NCBI GenBank assembly: GCA_027451785.1
Contig: DAIDIS010000193.1
Coordinates: forward strand, 1 to 11,754
Source: Acidimicrobiales bacterium
GTDB lineage: Bacteria; Actinomycetota; Acidimicrobiia; Acidimicrobiales; JAKAVM01
Direction of reading: 5' to 3'
Length of the DNA stretch: 11,754 nt
In this document: piece by piece, positions 1 to 6,872 of the stretch
Numbering within the stretch: position 1 is the stretch's first letter
How the letters are laid out: each line of letters begins with the position of its first letter
Notes under the pieces: generated by a model
The model's database searches: none
What the model saw: only the letters and a program-made list of their open reading frames with translations
What the model was told of the DNA's origin: nothing
Program-made: the position numbers and the translations under genes

Positions 1-1131
1 CATCGGGATAATCGGTACCTGAGCCATCGATGCCAGCCTGACTGCACCGGACTTCCCGTGGAGCTTGGTTTCGTAGAAGTGCTCGCCCCTCGGAATCGTC
101 CCCTGAGGGAACATCACAACGAGCTCCCCTCCGGCCAATGCCTCCGACGCACTCAAGAGCGGCCCATCGGATCCGCTTCCTCTATCAACCCGGATCGCCC
201 CGGTAGCCTTTGAGAGCCACCCGATCAAGGGCGCGTCGATGATCTCTTGTTTGGACATGAATCGCCCGGAGCGCCCCATTTTCGCCAGTGCCAAACCGAC
301 CGCAACCACATCGAAATAACTGCGGTGATTACAGACAACAACCGCAGGACCCTTCTTGGGAATTTGCTCCAGGCCATCGAAACGGAACTCAGCGAACGGG
401 ACCAATGCAGGCTTGGCAGCCGCCCGAACCACTTGAGCAGGCTCTATCCCCATGTACTTTGGAATCCCTGCCGGGACGTCCAGGTGCCTCACCGGCCAGC
501 CCATTAACTTCGCAAAGGCTCGCAGGCGCTGGTCTGGATTCACGACAACCGGGTTGCCGACCATGGAAAGCAAAGGAGTGTCGTAAATGCTGTCGCTATA
601 GGCATAGCTCTCGCTCAGATCTATTCCGGACTCGCCGGCCCACTTTCTTACTGCGGCCGACTTCTGGGTTGACCACATGAAGTTTCCGTCGATCTTCCCG
701 GTGTATTTGCCGTCCTCGACCCGATACTTGGTAGCGATCACTTTTTCAAAGCCCAGAAGATCCGCTAACGGCCGAATGAGGTCGTAAGGCGTGGTCGTCG
801 CCAGAACCAACCTTCTGCCGGCCCGCTTATGGTCGTCGATGATTTGGAGGGCGAAAGGCGCAATGCAACTCAACATGGCGACAGCGGCTTTTTCACCTGC
901 CTCCGCCACCAAGTCCACAGGCCACCCCTTCGTGGCGAGTGCGGATACCCGGGCCAAGCCCATGAAGGGAATACTCTCCCCGACCAAGTCGTAGTACTTG
1001 AAAAAGAGGCCCTGACCAGGAGGCCGCTTGGGTAGCCCAAGGCCCACCGAGGACAGCGCGTCAGCCAGGAAAGGTGTGCTCGCGCCGACAAGAAGAGTCC
1101 TGTCCAAGTCGAAGATTGCAGCAGATTCCAC
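1..1131 (-). CDS. HAD-IB phosphatase / 1-acylglycerol-3-phosphate acyltransferase fusion (partial, 3' end outside window)
   Basis: This is a two-domain enzyme reading without interruption for 377 residues to the window edge. The N-terminal HAD-IB hydrolase has the nucleophile motif DLDRT at residues 8-12, the ATTTPYD segment at 111-117 and the acidic motif YSDSIYD at 178-184. The C-terminal PlsC-type domain has the HX4D motif NHRSYFD at 268-274 (His269, Asp274), IRVDR at 313-317 and FPQGT at 341-345. PlsC enzymes transfer an acyl chain to lysophosphatidate at the membrane in phospholipid synthesis. The same fusion occurs in mycobacterial PlsC (Rv2483c type). I chose GTG at 1131 because AGGG lies 8 bases upstream and the HAD motif starts only 7 residues in. 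TTG at 1155 is possible. The usual Glu of the FPEGT motif is Gln here. The HAD substrate is unknown. The gene lies about 85 bases downstream of the 6C RNA end on the same strand, so read-through is possible. Confidence 0.9.
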   Translation of the reverse strand, partial: MESAAIFDLDRTLLVGASTPFLADALSSVGLGLPKRPPGQGLFFKYYDLVGESIPFMGLARVSALATKGWPVDLVAEAGEKAAVAMLSCIAPFALQIIDDHKRAGRRLVLATTTPYDLIRPLADLLGFEKVIATKYRVEDGKYTGKIDGNFMWSTQKSAAVRKWAGESGIDLSESYAYSDSIYDTPLLSMVGNPVVVNPDQRLRAFAKLMGWPVRHLDVPAGIPKYMGIEPAQVVRAAAKPALVPFAEFRFDGLEQIPKKGPAVVVCNHRSYFDVVAVGLALAKMGRSGRFMSKQEIIDAPLIGWLSKATGAIRVDRGSGSDGPLLSASEALAGGELVVMFPQGTIPRGEHFYETKLHGKSGAVRLASMAQVPIIPM

Positions 1132-1215
1132 GAGAGCGACCCTATCGCGAATCAAGACCAGGACAATGCCGCAAATCCGAAAACGCCAGCGGGCAAACTA
1201 ACCCGAATTTCTCCA

Positions 1216-1307
1216 CAAAAATGACGAAGGGGCCGACGGGGGGGTGCCGACCCCTTCATTTAGAACCCATCAGGTGCTGGAGGGGGGTTCCTGCGCCCTG
1301 CGGGTTT
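1216..1307 (-). ncRNA. 6C: 6C small RNA
   Basis: On the minus strand two hairpins present C-runs in their loops, the defining trait of the actinobacterial 6C RNA family (M. tuberculosis B11, about 93 nt). Hairpin 1 (1297 to 1273) pairs GGA with TCC around loop ACCCCCC and extends outward through GC/GC and GG/CC, with single A.A and C.A mismatches. Hairpin 2 (1257 to 1226) is a 12-pair stem, GAAGGGG/CCCCTTC then TCGGC/GTCGG with two G.U pairs, closed by A plus seven C. A T-run follows it. The promoter predicts a start near 1306-1307 and the T-run an end near 1217, about 92 nt, which matches the family length. C-rich loops are thought to pair with G-rich leaders of target mRNAs. Targets here are unknown. 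The ends are inferred from promoter and terminator, not measured. Confidence 0.88.
1217..1257 (-). terminator. Intrinsic terminator of the 6C RNA
   Basis: The second C-loop hairpin (1257-1226) has a strong 7-pair GAAGGGG/CCCCTTC base. On the minus strand it is followed by GTCA and then TTTTT (1221-1217). This fits a rho-independent terminator that doubles as the 3' hairpin of the RNA. Confidence 0.7.
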
Positions 1308-1313
1308 GGCCTC

Positions 1314-1342
1314 ACTATAAGTCCGTATAGTGGGGATTGCAA
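1314..1342 (-). promoter_or_regulatory. Promoter of the 6C RNA
   Basis: Read on the minus strand, a -35 box TTGCAA (1342-1337) is followed by exactly 17 bases and a -10 box TATAGT (1319-1314). Both are close to the housekeeping sigma consensus. The predicted start falls at A1307 or A1306, just before hairpin 1 of the 6C RNA. The -10 sits inside a perfect inverted repeat, CACTATA (1313-1319) with TATAGTG (1326-1332). Confidence 0.75.
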
Positions 1343-1391
1343 GGCTTTCGGTCCTTCGCCACCAGGGGTTTCACTCCGCGTGGCCAATCCC
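1333..1391. repeat. Nested inverted repeats upstream of the 6C promoter
   Basis: GGGATTG (1333-1339) is the exact complement of CAATCCC (1385-1391). Inside it lie two further pairs: AAGG (1341-1344) with CCTT (1353-1356), and GCCAC (1358-1362) with GTGGC (1380-1384). The last arm directly abuts the outer one. As RNA this would fold as a three-way junction. As DNA it overlaps the -35 box of the 6C promoter and could be an operator. Neither predicted transcript contains it if the 6C start and the leaderless start at 1489 are right, so a DNA-binding role is more likely. I cannot assign it to a known family. Confidence 0.35.
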
Positions 1392-1475
1392 TGAATAGCT
1401 GCCGGTAAATTCCCTGCCGTGCCGCCCGAATGTGCAAAATTCCAGTCACGAATGAATTTGAGGGCAACTTCCGCG

Positions 1476-1481
1476 TAGAAT
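1476..1481 (+). promoter_or_regulatory. Candidate -10 box for a leaderless transcript of the gene at 1489
   Basis: TAGAAT lies 7 bases before the ATG at 1489, which would place the transcription start at or next to the A of the start codon. No Shine-Dalgarno sequence is present close to the ATG; the nearest AGGG is 24 bases away. A -35 box is not clear. Leaderless mRNAs are common in actinobacteria. Confidence 0.5.
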
Positions 1482-1488
1482 TGATTAG

Positions 1489-3210
1489 ATGCGCCTCAGC
1501 AACAAGTTCCGGCGGCACTGGAGCGTGGCAGCTACGACCATCGGTGCAACCGCCATCGTCGCGTCAATAGCTGTTAGTCCGGCCACAGCTTCCAATGCCC
1601 TCAATGGTTATTCCGCCAAAGTGGATCCAGCAAACCTGGTTGCGCTTCATTCAACAACGCACACACCAACAGCTTCAACTGCGCTGGCATCCCAGGCTCC
1701 CAAGGAATTGGCACCGCACACCTTCCCCAACACGGTCTCGCCACAGCAACTCCAAAGTTACGGCTACTGGATGGTTACCTCCAACGGGGCGATCCTGTCC
1801 TATGGCGGCAACAAGCTATACGGGTCGGCGGCAAACATGTCGTTGGGGGGCTCGATCGTAGGAATGGCGGCCTCTGCTGGCTATGGAGGCTATTGGATGG
1901 CCGCTTCCGACGGCTCGGTCTATGCGTTCGGAGCCGCCCCCAATCTGGGGACGGCCAATACCCCGCCACCCGCAAACCCGGTGGTCGGGATCGCATCCAC
2001 ACCGGACGGTCTTGGTTTTTGGGTGGTTACCTCCGGTGGGGCGGTCTATGCCTTCGGTGATGCTCCGAACCTCGGAGGGATGTTCGGTCACTTCCTTACC
2101 AGGCCGATTGTAGGAATTGCTCCGACATTCGACGGAAAGGGCTACTGGTTAGTGGCATCCGACGGCGGAATCTTCTCCTACGGCGACGCTGCCTTTTATG
2201 GATCGACCGGCAACCTGATTCTGAATAAGCCTGTAGTCGGAATGACAACCACCCCGGATGGCAAGGGTTATTGGATGGTCGCCTCAGATGGGGGAATCTT
2301 CGCCTACGGCGACGCGACATTCTACGGGTCCACTGGCAATGTCTCACTTTTGAAGCCCATCGTCGCAATGACCGCATCGCCCGATGGCAACGGCTATTGG
2401 ATGGTGGCTTCCGACGGCGGGATATTCAACTACGGAGACGCTCCATTCCGTGGCTCGGCAGGAGGTGGGTTGATCTTGCTGAACCCGATCGTAGCGATGG
2501 CTACGGGTCCCGGAAGTGGGCAAGGCGCCAGCCAAGGCTATAGCGAAGGAATCGAACGCTACCCTTCGGGCACCACCGGGTACGACATCTCGTGGCCGGA
2601 CTGTAATTTCTCAAATCCCATTCCCCCTCCGAGTCCGATCGAGATAGTCGGGATCAACGACGGCCACGGGTTTTCAGTGAACCCATGCTTCTCCGAAGAG
2701 GCATCGTGGGCCGGAGCGGGACTAAGCATTTATATGAACGCAGACTTCTTTGACACATCCCAACCTCCCCCGGCCGTGGCTCAGACCGGTCCTATGGGTA
2801 CCTGCAGTTCAACCGATATGAACTGCCTCGGCTACAACTGGGGCTACGCGTCCGCTGAGTACTCCGCCCAACAGGTTCAGTTGGCGCAGGTAACGAGTTC
2901 GATGTGGTGGCTCGACGTTGAGCGTGGCAATACCTGGTCAACCAACCAGGTCGCCAATAGCTATGCGATCAAGGGCATGATGGATGCTCTCCGCCAGCAA
3001 GGGTTCGTTGTCGGAATTTACTCGACCAGCTACCAATGGGGAATCATCACCGGCGGATTCCAGCCGGGAGTTCCCAACTGGTATGCAACAGGCGAGGCGA
3101 CGGACTACCCGCAATTCTGCTCGAACGGATTCACAGGAGGCCCAACCTGGCTTGTTCAGGGTCAGTGGTCCGGCTCCGACCCCACTTACGATGGGGACTA
3201 TTCCTGTTGA
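1489..3210 (+). CDS. Exported protein with six 42-residue repeats and a GH25-like C-terminal domain
   Basis: This is a 573-residue secreted protein. Residues 1-35 form a signal peptide: basic MRLSNKFRRHW, a hydrophobic core, and likely cleavage after SPATA. Residues about 90-343 hold six tandem repeats. The G(Y/F)W motif falls at 92, 134, 176, 218, 260 and 302, exactly 42 residues apart, each followed by a S(D/N)G-type turn and a (Y/F)GxA-like strand. This suggests a beta-propeller-like module of the kind frequent in Acidimicrobiia surface proteins. From about 362 a domain begins with GYDISWPDC (Asp366) and later has WWLDVERG (Asp476, Glu478). The early Asp plus a D-x-E motif match the catalytic layout of GH25 lysozymes, so peptidoglycan hydrolysis is possible but unproven. 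It could instead be an inactive glycan-binding relative. The mature protein has several Cys, including the last residue. No ribosome site precedes the ATG, so leaderless translation is likely. No clear terminator follows. Confidence 0.9.
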   Translation: MRLSNKFRRHWSVAATTIGATAIVASIAVSPATASNALNGYSAKVDPANLVALHSTTHTPTASTALASQAPKELAPHTFPNTVSPQQLQSYGYWMVTSNGAILSYGGNKLYGSAANMSLGGSIVGMAASAGYGGYWMAASDGSVYAFGAAPNLGTANTPPPANPVVGIASTPDGLGFWVVTSGGAVYAFGDAPNLGGMFGHFLTRPIVGIAPTFDGKGYWLVASDGGIFSYGDAAFYGSTGNLILNKPVVGMTTTPDGKGYWMVASDGGIFAYGDATFYGSTGNVSLLKPIVAMTASPDGNGYWMVASDGGIFNYGDAPFRGSAGGGLILLNPIVAMATGPGSGQGASQGYSEGIERYPSGTTGYDISWPDCNFSNPIPPPSPIEIVGINDGHGFSVNPCFSEEASWAGAGLSIYMNADFFDTSQPPPAVAQTGPMGTCSSTDMNCLGYNWGYASAEYSAQQVQLAQVTSSMWWLDVERGNTWSTNQVANSYAIKGMMDALRQQGFVVGIYSTSYQWGIITGGFQPGVPNWYATGEATDYPQFCSNGFTGGPTWLVQGQWSGSDPTYDGDYSC

Positions 3211-3457
3211 CCGCTCTCAATCGACGATCTCAAAGCTAATCAAGGCGCTCGATAGATCTTCCGCTCGGCAGCCAATCTTGAGAGTTGATGACGGCATGAG
3301 GGTTGTGGCTTCCTAAATACCGCAGAATCGTGACTCTCGACTGTCTTGGTTACACAACCTCTCGACCCCGTCGTCTGACATCGACGCCACGCCACCCCAC
3401 CCAACAGCGAAAATTTCGACATTGAGGCGAGGGTGGGAATCGGAAGGATTTCGGTAT

Positions 3458-3670
3458 TCAGAGACGCCTTGCCAGTAGGCGGACTACCAATCCCACAACC
3501 AGAACCGCCAATGCGACCTTTATTACCAACCACACCAGTCCAGTGACAAAAGACACCACTTCGAAGGCGATTATGACGGCCCCTATGACCACCGCAACGG
3601 TGATGACCGCGCCGATCGTCTGCGGCAGGCTCCGCTTCTTCCTTCGGCCGTCACTCTCCAAGTCCTTCAT
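3458..3670 (-). CDS. Small two-helix membrane protein (hypothetical)
   Basis: This is a 70-residue protein I do not recognise. The N-terminus is hydrophilic and charged (MKDLESDGRRKKRS). Two hydrophobic segments follow, at about 17-41 and 43-64, almost entirely V, I, A, L and F, and it ends in RLLARRL. It is therefore an inner-membrane protein with a positively charged tail. AGAGG lies 3 bases before the ATG, with AAAGGA further up, which supports translation. It starts 34 bases after the msrA stop on the same strand, so the two are probably co-transcribed with msrA first. Such a short membrane protein could be an accessory of the envelope stress response, but nothing in its sequence names a function. 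Confidence 0.7.
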   Translation of the reverse strand: MKDLESDGRRKKRSLPQTIGAVITVAVVIGAVIIAFEVVSFVTGLVWLVIKVALAVLVVGLVVRLLARRL

Positions 3671-3704
3671 ATTCCTCTTTCCTTTGTGCTGAGTCCTAAG
3701 GCAG

Positions 3705-4223
3705 CTAGTGGGACCTCAGCACGTGACAACCCGACATTCCTCGCTTCGCGAAATATTGCTGGTGGTACTCTTCTGCCGGCCAGAATGTCGAAGCGTCGGA
3801 AACCTCGGTGACAACAGGCTTGACAAATTGCGGCTGGTATTCGGCGATTGCCCGAAGTGCCTCTGATCGCTGCTCGGGTCCAGCCACGAAGATAGCCGAC
3901 CTGTACTGCGTTCCGACGTCAGGACCTTGGCGATTCAGGGTCGTCGGATCGTGCATCCTGAAGAATAGATCCACCAAGTTCTTGTATGTTGTCTTCGCCG
4001 GGTCGTATGTAACAAGCACAGCCTCGGCGTGACCAGTCTTTCCGGAACAAACATCGTGATATGTCGGAGAATCTGTTCCCCCTCCTGTGTACCCGGAAAT
4101 AGCATCCGTCACCCCTTCGGCTGATCGGAATAGGTCTTCGACACCCCAAAAGCATCCGGCAGCAAAAAGCGCTTGGTTTTTCGAATCGACTTGCCGCGGG
4201 GCCGCCTGAGTGTGGTCTTCCAT
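3705..4223 (-). CDS. msrA: Peptide-methionine (S)-S-oxide reductase MsrA
   Basis: MsrA reduces the S-epimer of methionine sulfoxide in proteins and repairs oxidative damage in the cytoplasm. The 172-residue product has the family landmarks in order: GCFWG with catalytic Cys24, GYTGG, YHDVCSGKTGHAE, HDPTTLNRQGPDVGTQYRS and FWPAEEYHQQY. A Cys near the C-terminus (SGCHV) may act as the resolving cysteine; that role is inferred. I chose ATG at 4223 because AGGA lies 6 bases upstream. An in-frame ATG at 4241 would add six residues (MESGLI) but has no good ribosome site. The length is normal for a stand-alone MsrA without an MsrB domain. It is transcribed divergently from the dehydrogenase at 4260 and probably together with the small membrane protein downstream. 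Confidence 0.95.
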   Translation of the reverse strand: MEDHTQAAPRQVDSKNQALFAAGCFWGVEDLFRSAEGVTDAISGYTGGGTDSPTYHDVCSGKTGHAEAVLVTYDPAKTTYKNLVDLFFRMHDPTTLNRQGPDVGTQYRSAIFVAGPEQRSEALRAIAEYQPQFVKPVVTEVSDASTFWPAEEYHQQYFAKRGMSGCHVLRSH

Positions 4224-4247
4224 GATGAGTCCTGACTCCATTTCTGG

Positions 4248-4253
4248 TAGATA
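4248..4253 (+). promoter_or_regulatory. Candidate -10 box for a leaderless transcript of the gene at 4260
   Basis: TAGATA (followed by T) ends 6 bases before the ATG at 4260, the same geometry as TAGAAT before the gene at 1489. There is no Shine-Dalgarno sequence, and an in-frame stop (TAG, 4248-4250) lies just upstream of the start. A -35 box is not evident. Confidence 0.4.
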
Positions 4254-4259
4254 TGCCTT

Positions 4260-5150
4260 ATGTCAATCGAACACCAGGAACAATCACCCTATTCCAAGAT
4301 ATCGTTCCTAGGAACGGGAATGATGGGATCGCCGATTGCAGCCCGGTTAATCTCGTCCGGCCTACCCGTGGCAGTCTGGAACCGGACGCAGTCAAAGGTC
4401 GAACCGTTGAAGGCGGCGGGGGCTATCGCTTTCAATTCTCCTGTTGATTGCGTCGAAGGTGCTGACATTGTCATTTCAATGTTGAGCGACCCCATGGCGC
4501 TCGAACAGGTTTCCTCGGCTGCCACGGACTCGCTCGGCAAGGACGCAATTTGGCTCGACATGTCGACGGTGGGCCCTGACGCAGTGCTCGCACTTGCCGA
4601 TCGCGTCCCGAAGGGAGTGCGAGTGGCGGATTCTCCAGTACTGGGAAGCGTTCCTCAGGCTACGGAGGGAACCCTGAAAATATTCTTTGGTGGCCCGGAG
4701 GATCTCTTCGAAGAGGTCTCAGGCCTTCTGGCCAACTTCGGCACCTCCAAACGTGTCGGAGACTTGGGTTCCGGTGCCGCGACAAAGATCGTGGTCAACT
4801 CGACTCTAGTCGGGCTCATGAGCGTACTCGGCGAGGCCTTATCCCTTGCAGACGGCCTAGACCTGGACACCAAGAACATCCTGGAAGTCCTGGAAGAATC
4901 CCCAATTGGGGTCACGGCTTCGTCCAAGAAAGAACTCATCCTTTCCGGGGATTTCATTCCGCGATTCCGGCTGGCATTGGGACTCAAAGACGCCACTCTC
5001 GTAGAGGAATACGCCGCCAAAGCGGGCTTGTCGCTTCCGGTCAGCAATGCGGCTCACGATTGGTTCGACAAGGCTGCACAACTCGGCTTCGGTGACGAAG
5101 ACTACTCGGCCGTCGTCAAGGCAATCAGAGAGCAATCAAAGGAGTCTTGA
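4260..5150 (+). CDS. NAD(P)-binding beta-hydroxyacid dehydrogenase (3-hydroxyisobutyrate dehydrogenase-like)
   Basis: This 296-residue cytoplasmic oxidoreductase has the usual length of the beta-hydroxyacid dehydrogenase family (3-hydroxyisobutyrate, tartronate semialdehyde and glyoxylate/succinic semialdehyde reductases). The Rossmann dinucleotide motif GTGMMG is at 18-23. The substrate-loop motif DMSTVGPD starts at 100, and ADSPVLGSVPQATEGTLK corresponds to the family's DAPVSGG region. Lys176 in ATKIVVNST sits at the catalytic lysine position, which argues against an imine reductase. The C-terminal half is the all-helical dimerisation domain. The substrate cannot be told from sequence. Translation probably starts at ATG 4260: no other start precedes the Rossmann motif, and the frame is closed just upstream. 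The start codon is only 36 bases from that of the divergent msrA, so their promoters must overlap. The gene ends 25 bases from the convergent kinase gene with no clear terminator between. Confidence 0.88.
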   Translation: MSIEHQEQSPYSKISFLGTGMMGSPIAARLISSGLPVAVWNRTQSKVEPLKAAGAIAFNSPVDCVEGADIVISMLSDPMALEQVSSAATDSLGKDAIWLDMSTVGPDAVLALADRVPKGVRVADSPVLGSVPQATEGTLKIFFGGPEDLFEEVSGLLANFGTSKRVGDLGSGAATKIVVNSTLVGLMSVLGEALSLADGLDLDTKNILEVLEESPIGVTASSKKELILSGDFIPRFRLALGLKDATLVEEYAAKAGLSLPVSNAAHDWFDKAAQLGFGDEDYSAVVKAIREQSKES

Positions 5151-5175
5151 AAGCCATTCTTCTTGAAGATGTCGG

Positions 5176-6732
5176 CTATTTTCTTCGGCTCTTGGCTATC
5201 AGCTTATCGACCATATCCTTGAGATGGTTTACATCGATTGGCTTGGTCAGGTACTCGTAAGCCCCCGCTTCATACATTCTGGCTACCTGATTCTCTGTGG
5301 CATCCGCACTTAGAACCACCACGGGGATCATCGACGTAACCGGATTCGCAGCTAACTTCCTGAGTACTTCAGCCCCACTCAAGTCAGGTAAATGCACATC
5401 CAAAAGGATGACCTCAGGAATCTCTGCCTCAGCCAACGTCAGGCCCAAAGTGCCATTTGTCGCACTTAGGAGTTCGATCCCGGTCACGGACTCGAATACC
5501 TTCATTACCAGAGCAAGGTTCGCGGGATTGTCTTCGATGTACAGAACCTTGCCCACTATTTCCGCTTCGGCAACCTTTGGCGGGTCGAGGACAACGCCAA
5601 CTTGTTTGGCTCGGCCCGCTGAAGGTGAGACGACTCCAGCTCTCGGCAACCTGAAATAGAAAGTTGTCCCGTTTCCCGGTTCGGAATCAAACCCAATTGT
5701 TCCTCCCATTAGGTCAATCAAAGCCTTCGAGAGCGCAAGCCCAACACCGGTACCTTCAATCCCGGTCTCTTCAGCACCTAATCGCTCGAAAGGCTGGAAA
5801 ACCTTGTACTGCAAGTCCGCTGGTATACCTTTCCCGGTATCACGGATCGTTACGCTGACCTCTCCGTTCAAATTCACGCACGATACGTGTACGGTTCCGC
5901 CTTCTTTGTTGTACTTAACTGCGTTCGACAGGATGTTCAAAAGAACCTGACGAATCCTTTGGCGGTCGGCTTTGATCAATCCACAAGAGTTGTTGTTACA
6001 CCAAATCTCGATCTTTTTCTCGCTCGCCAGTGGCCGAATCAGACTGATTGATTCGCCTACCACCTCGTCAATCATCACGTCTTCGATGGAAAGCTCGATT
6101 TTCCCGGCTTCGATTCTCGCGATGTCGAGAATCTCGTTGATGAGTTCCAGCAGGTGCTTTCCAGCCCTTTGGATGTGGTCAAGGTTGTCGCGATCTCTAT
6201 CCGTCAAGTCTCCATGCGACATCAGGTTGGAGAACCCGATAATCGAATTAAGCGGCGTCCTAAGCTCATGGCTCATCCGGGAGAGGAACTCGCTCTTCGC
6301 GTTATTGGCCCGCTCGGCATCCTTCTTCGCCTCCTCAAGAGCAACCCGATTCGCCCGTTGGTCGGTTATGTCCTCGGAAATGCCAAGTAGGTAGATTGGG
6401 TTTCCGTCTTCGTCGACAATAGGGATCTTTTTAGTGTGAAGGATTCTCGTCCCGTGATACCGGGTATTAATTTCCTCTTCCGCGATATCCACCAATTTGC
6501 CTTCGCTCAATACTTTCCGGTCCATGGAAGTAAAGAACTCTGCCAACTCCTTCTTGAAGAAGTCGAAGTCGCTCTTCCCCAATAGCTCGGCCTCCGTGTA
6601 GCCGAGCAACTCCTCACCAGCCTTGTTCACCTTCACGAACCGGAGGTCCCGCGCGTCTTTGACGAAAACCATGTTCGGAATGTTCCCGACTACCGACTCG
6701 AGGAACAGGTCGTCACCGCCGCTTAGAGTCAT
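5176..6732 (-). CDS. Soluble PAS-containing hybrid sensor histidine kinase with C-terminal receiver
   Basis: This 518-residue signalling protein has no membrane segment. A PAS domain at about 11-124 senses an unknown signal and is followed by a short helical linker. The HisKA domain carries SHELRTP with phospho-acceptor His155. The HATPase_c domain at about 250-365 has the N box (Asn266, Asn270), DTGKGIP and GTGVGLAL. A Pro/Gly-containing linker leads to a receiver domain at about 394-515 with phospho-acceptor Asp445 (LLDVHLPD) and Lys497 (LTKPID). The organisation suggests internal phosphotransfer or a phosphorelay, but no Hpt or output domain is nearby. I chose ATG at 6732 because GGAGAAGGTGG precedes it. 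An upstream TTG at 6819 would add 29 residues unlike the family. It is divergent from the PhoP-like gene and shares the upstream region holding a PhoP-type box. Confidence 0.93.
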   Translation of the reverse strand: MTLSGGDDLFLESVVGNIPNMVFVKDARDLRFVKVNKAGEELLGYTEAELLGKSDFDFFKKELAEFFTSMDRKVLSEGKLVDIAEEEINTRYHGTRILHTKKIPIVDEDGNPIYLLGISEDITDQRANRVALEEAKKDAERANNAKSEFLSRMSHELRTPLNSIIGFSNLMSHGDLTDRDRDNLDHIQRAGKHLLELINEILDIARIEAGKIELSIEDVMIDEVVGESISLIRPLASEKKIEIWCNNNSCGLIKADRQRIRQVLLNILSNAVKYNKEGGTVHVSCVNLNGEVSVTIRDTGKGIPADLQYKVFQPFERLGAEETGIEGTGVGLALSKALIDLMGGTIGFDSEPGNGTTFYFRLPRAGVVSPSAGRAKQVGVVLDPPKVAEAEIVGKVLYIEDNPANLALVMKVFESVTGIELLSATNGTLGLTLAEAEIPEVILLDVHLPDLSGAEVLRKLAANPVTSMIPVVVLSADATENQVARMYEAGAYEYLTKPIDVNHLKDMVDKLIAKSRRK

Positions 6733-6734
6733 TT

Positions 6735-6745
6735 CCACCTTCTCC
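6735..6745 (-). promoter_or_regulatory. Ribosome binding site that fixes the start of the hybrid kinase
   Basis: On the minus strand GGAGAAGGTGG lies 2 bases before ATG 6732, with its GGAG part 9 bases upstream. It is the strongest ribosome site in the window and decides against the TTG at 6819. Confidence 0.7.
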
Positions 6746-6872
6746 GTACAGTCGTTTCTAAATCCAGGCAGCAACCATGACGGTTGCGCTTGTCGATGAA
6801 CTTCAAGATTAAGTCTCAAACAATACTCCCGGATTCACAAGGCCTAAGTACTAACCCCTGGTATTGTGCTGT

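Noticed and set aside
870..1091. A 73-residue minus-strand reading frame.
   Set aside because: It is an out-of-phase shadow of the HAD-PlsC gene, which reads coherently with all motifs in another frame.
1309..1332. CTCACTATA resembles part of a phage T7 promoter.
   Set aside because: Only the CACTATA core matches, and the same bases are explained by the 6C -10 box and its inverted repeat.
1313..1488. A plus-strand riboswitch (c-di-AMP or c-di-GMP type) before the wall-hydrolase-like gene.
   Set aside because: The conserved core motifs of those riboswitches could not be matched, and the gene appears to be leaderless.
3214..3284. CTCTCAA and TTGAGAG as a terminator after the exported protein gene.
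   Set aside because: The arms are separated by 57 bases and no T-run follows, so it is probably chance.
5151..5175. A bidirectional terminator between the convergent dehydrogenase and hybrid kinase genes.
   Set aside because: The only symmetry is a short TCTTC/GAAGA pair with a 2-base loop and no adequate T-run.
6733..6819. A 29-residue N-terminal extension of the hybrid kinase from TTG 6819.
   Set aside because: The extension has no domain character and the strong ribosome site at 6735-6745 points to ATG 6732.
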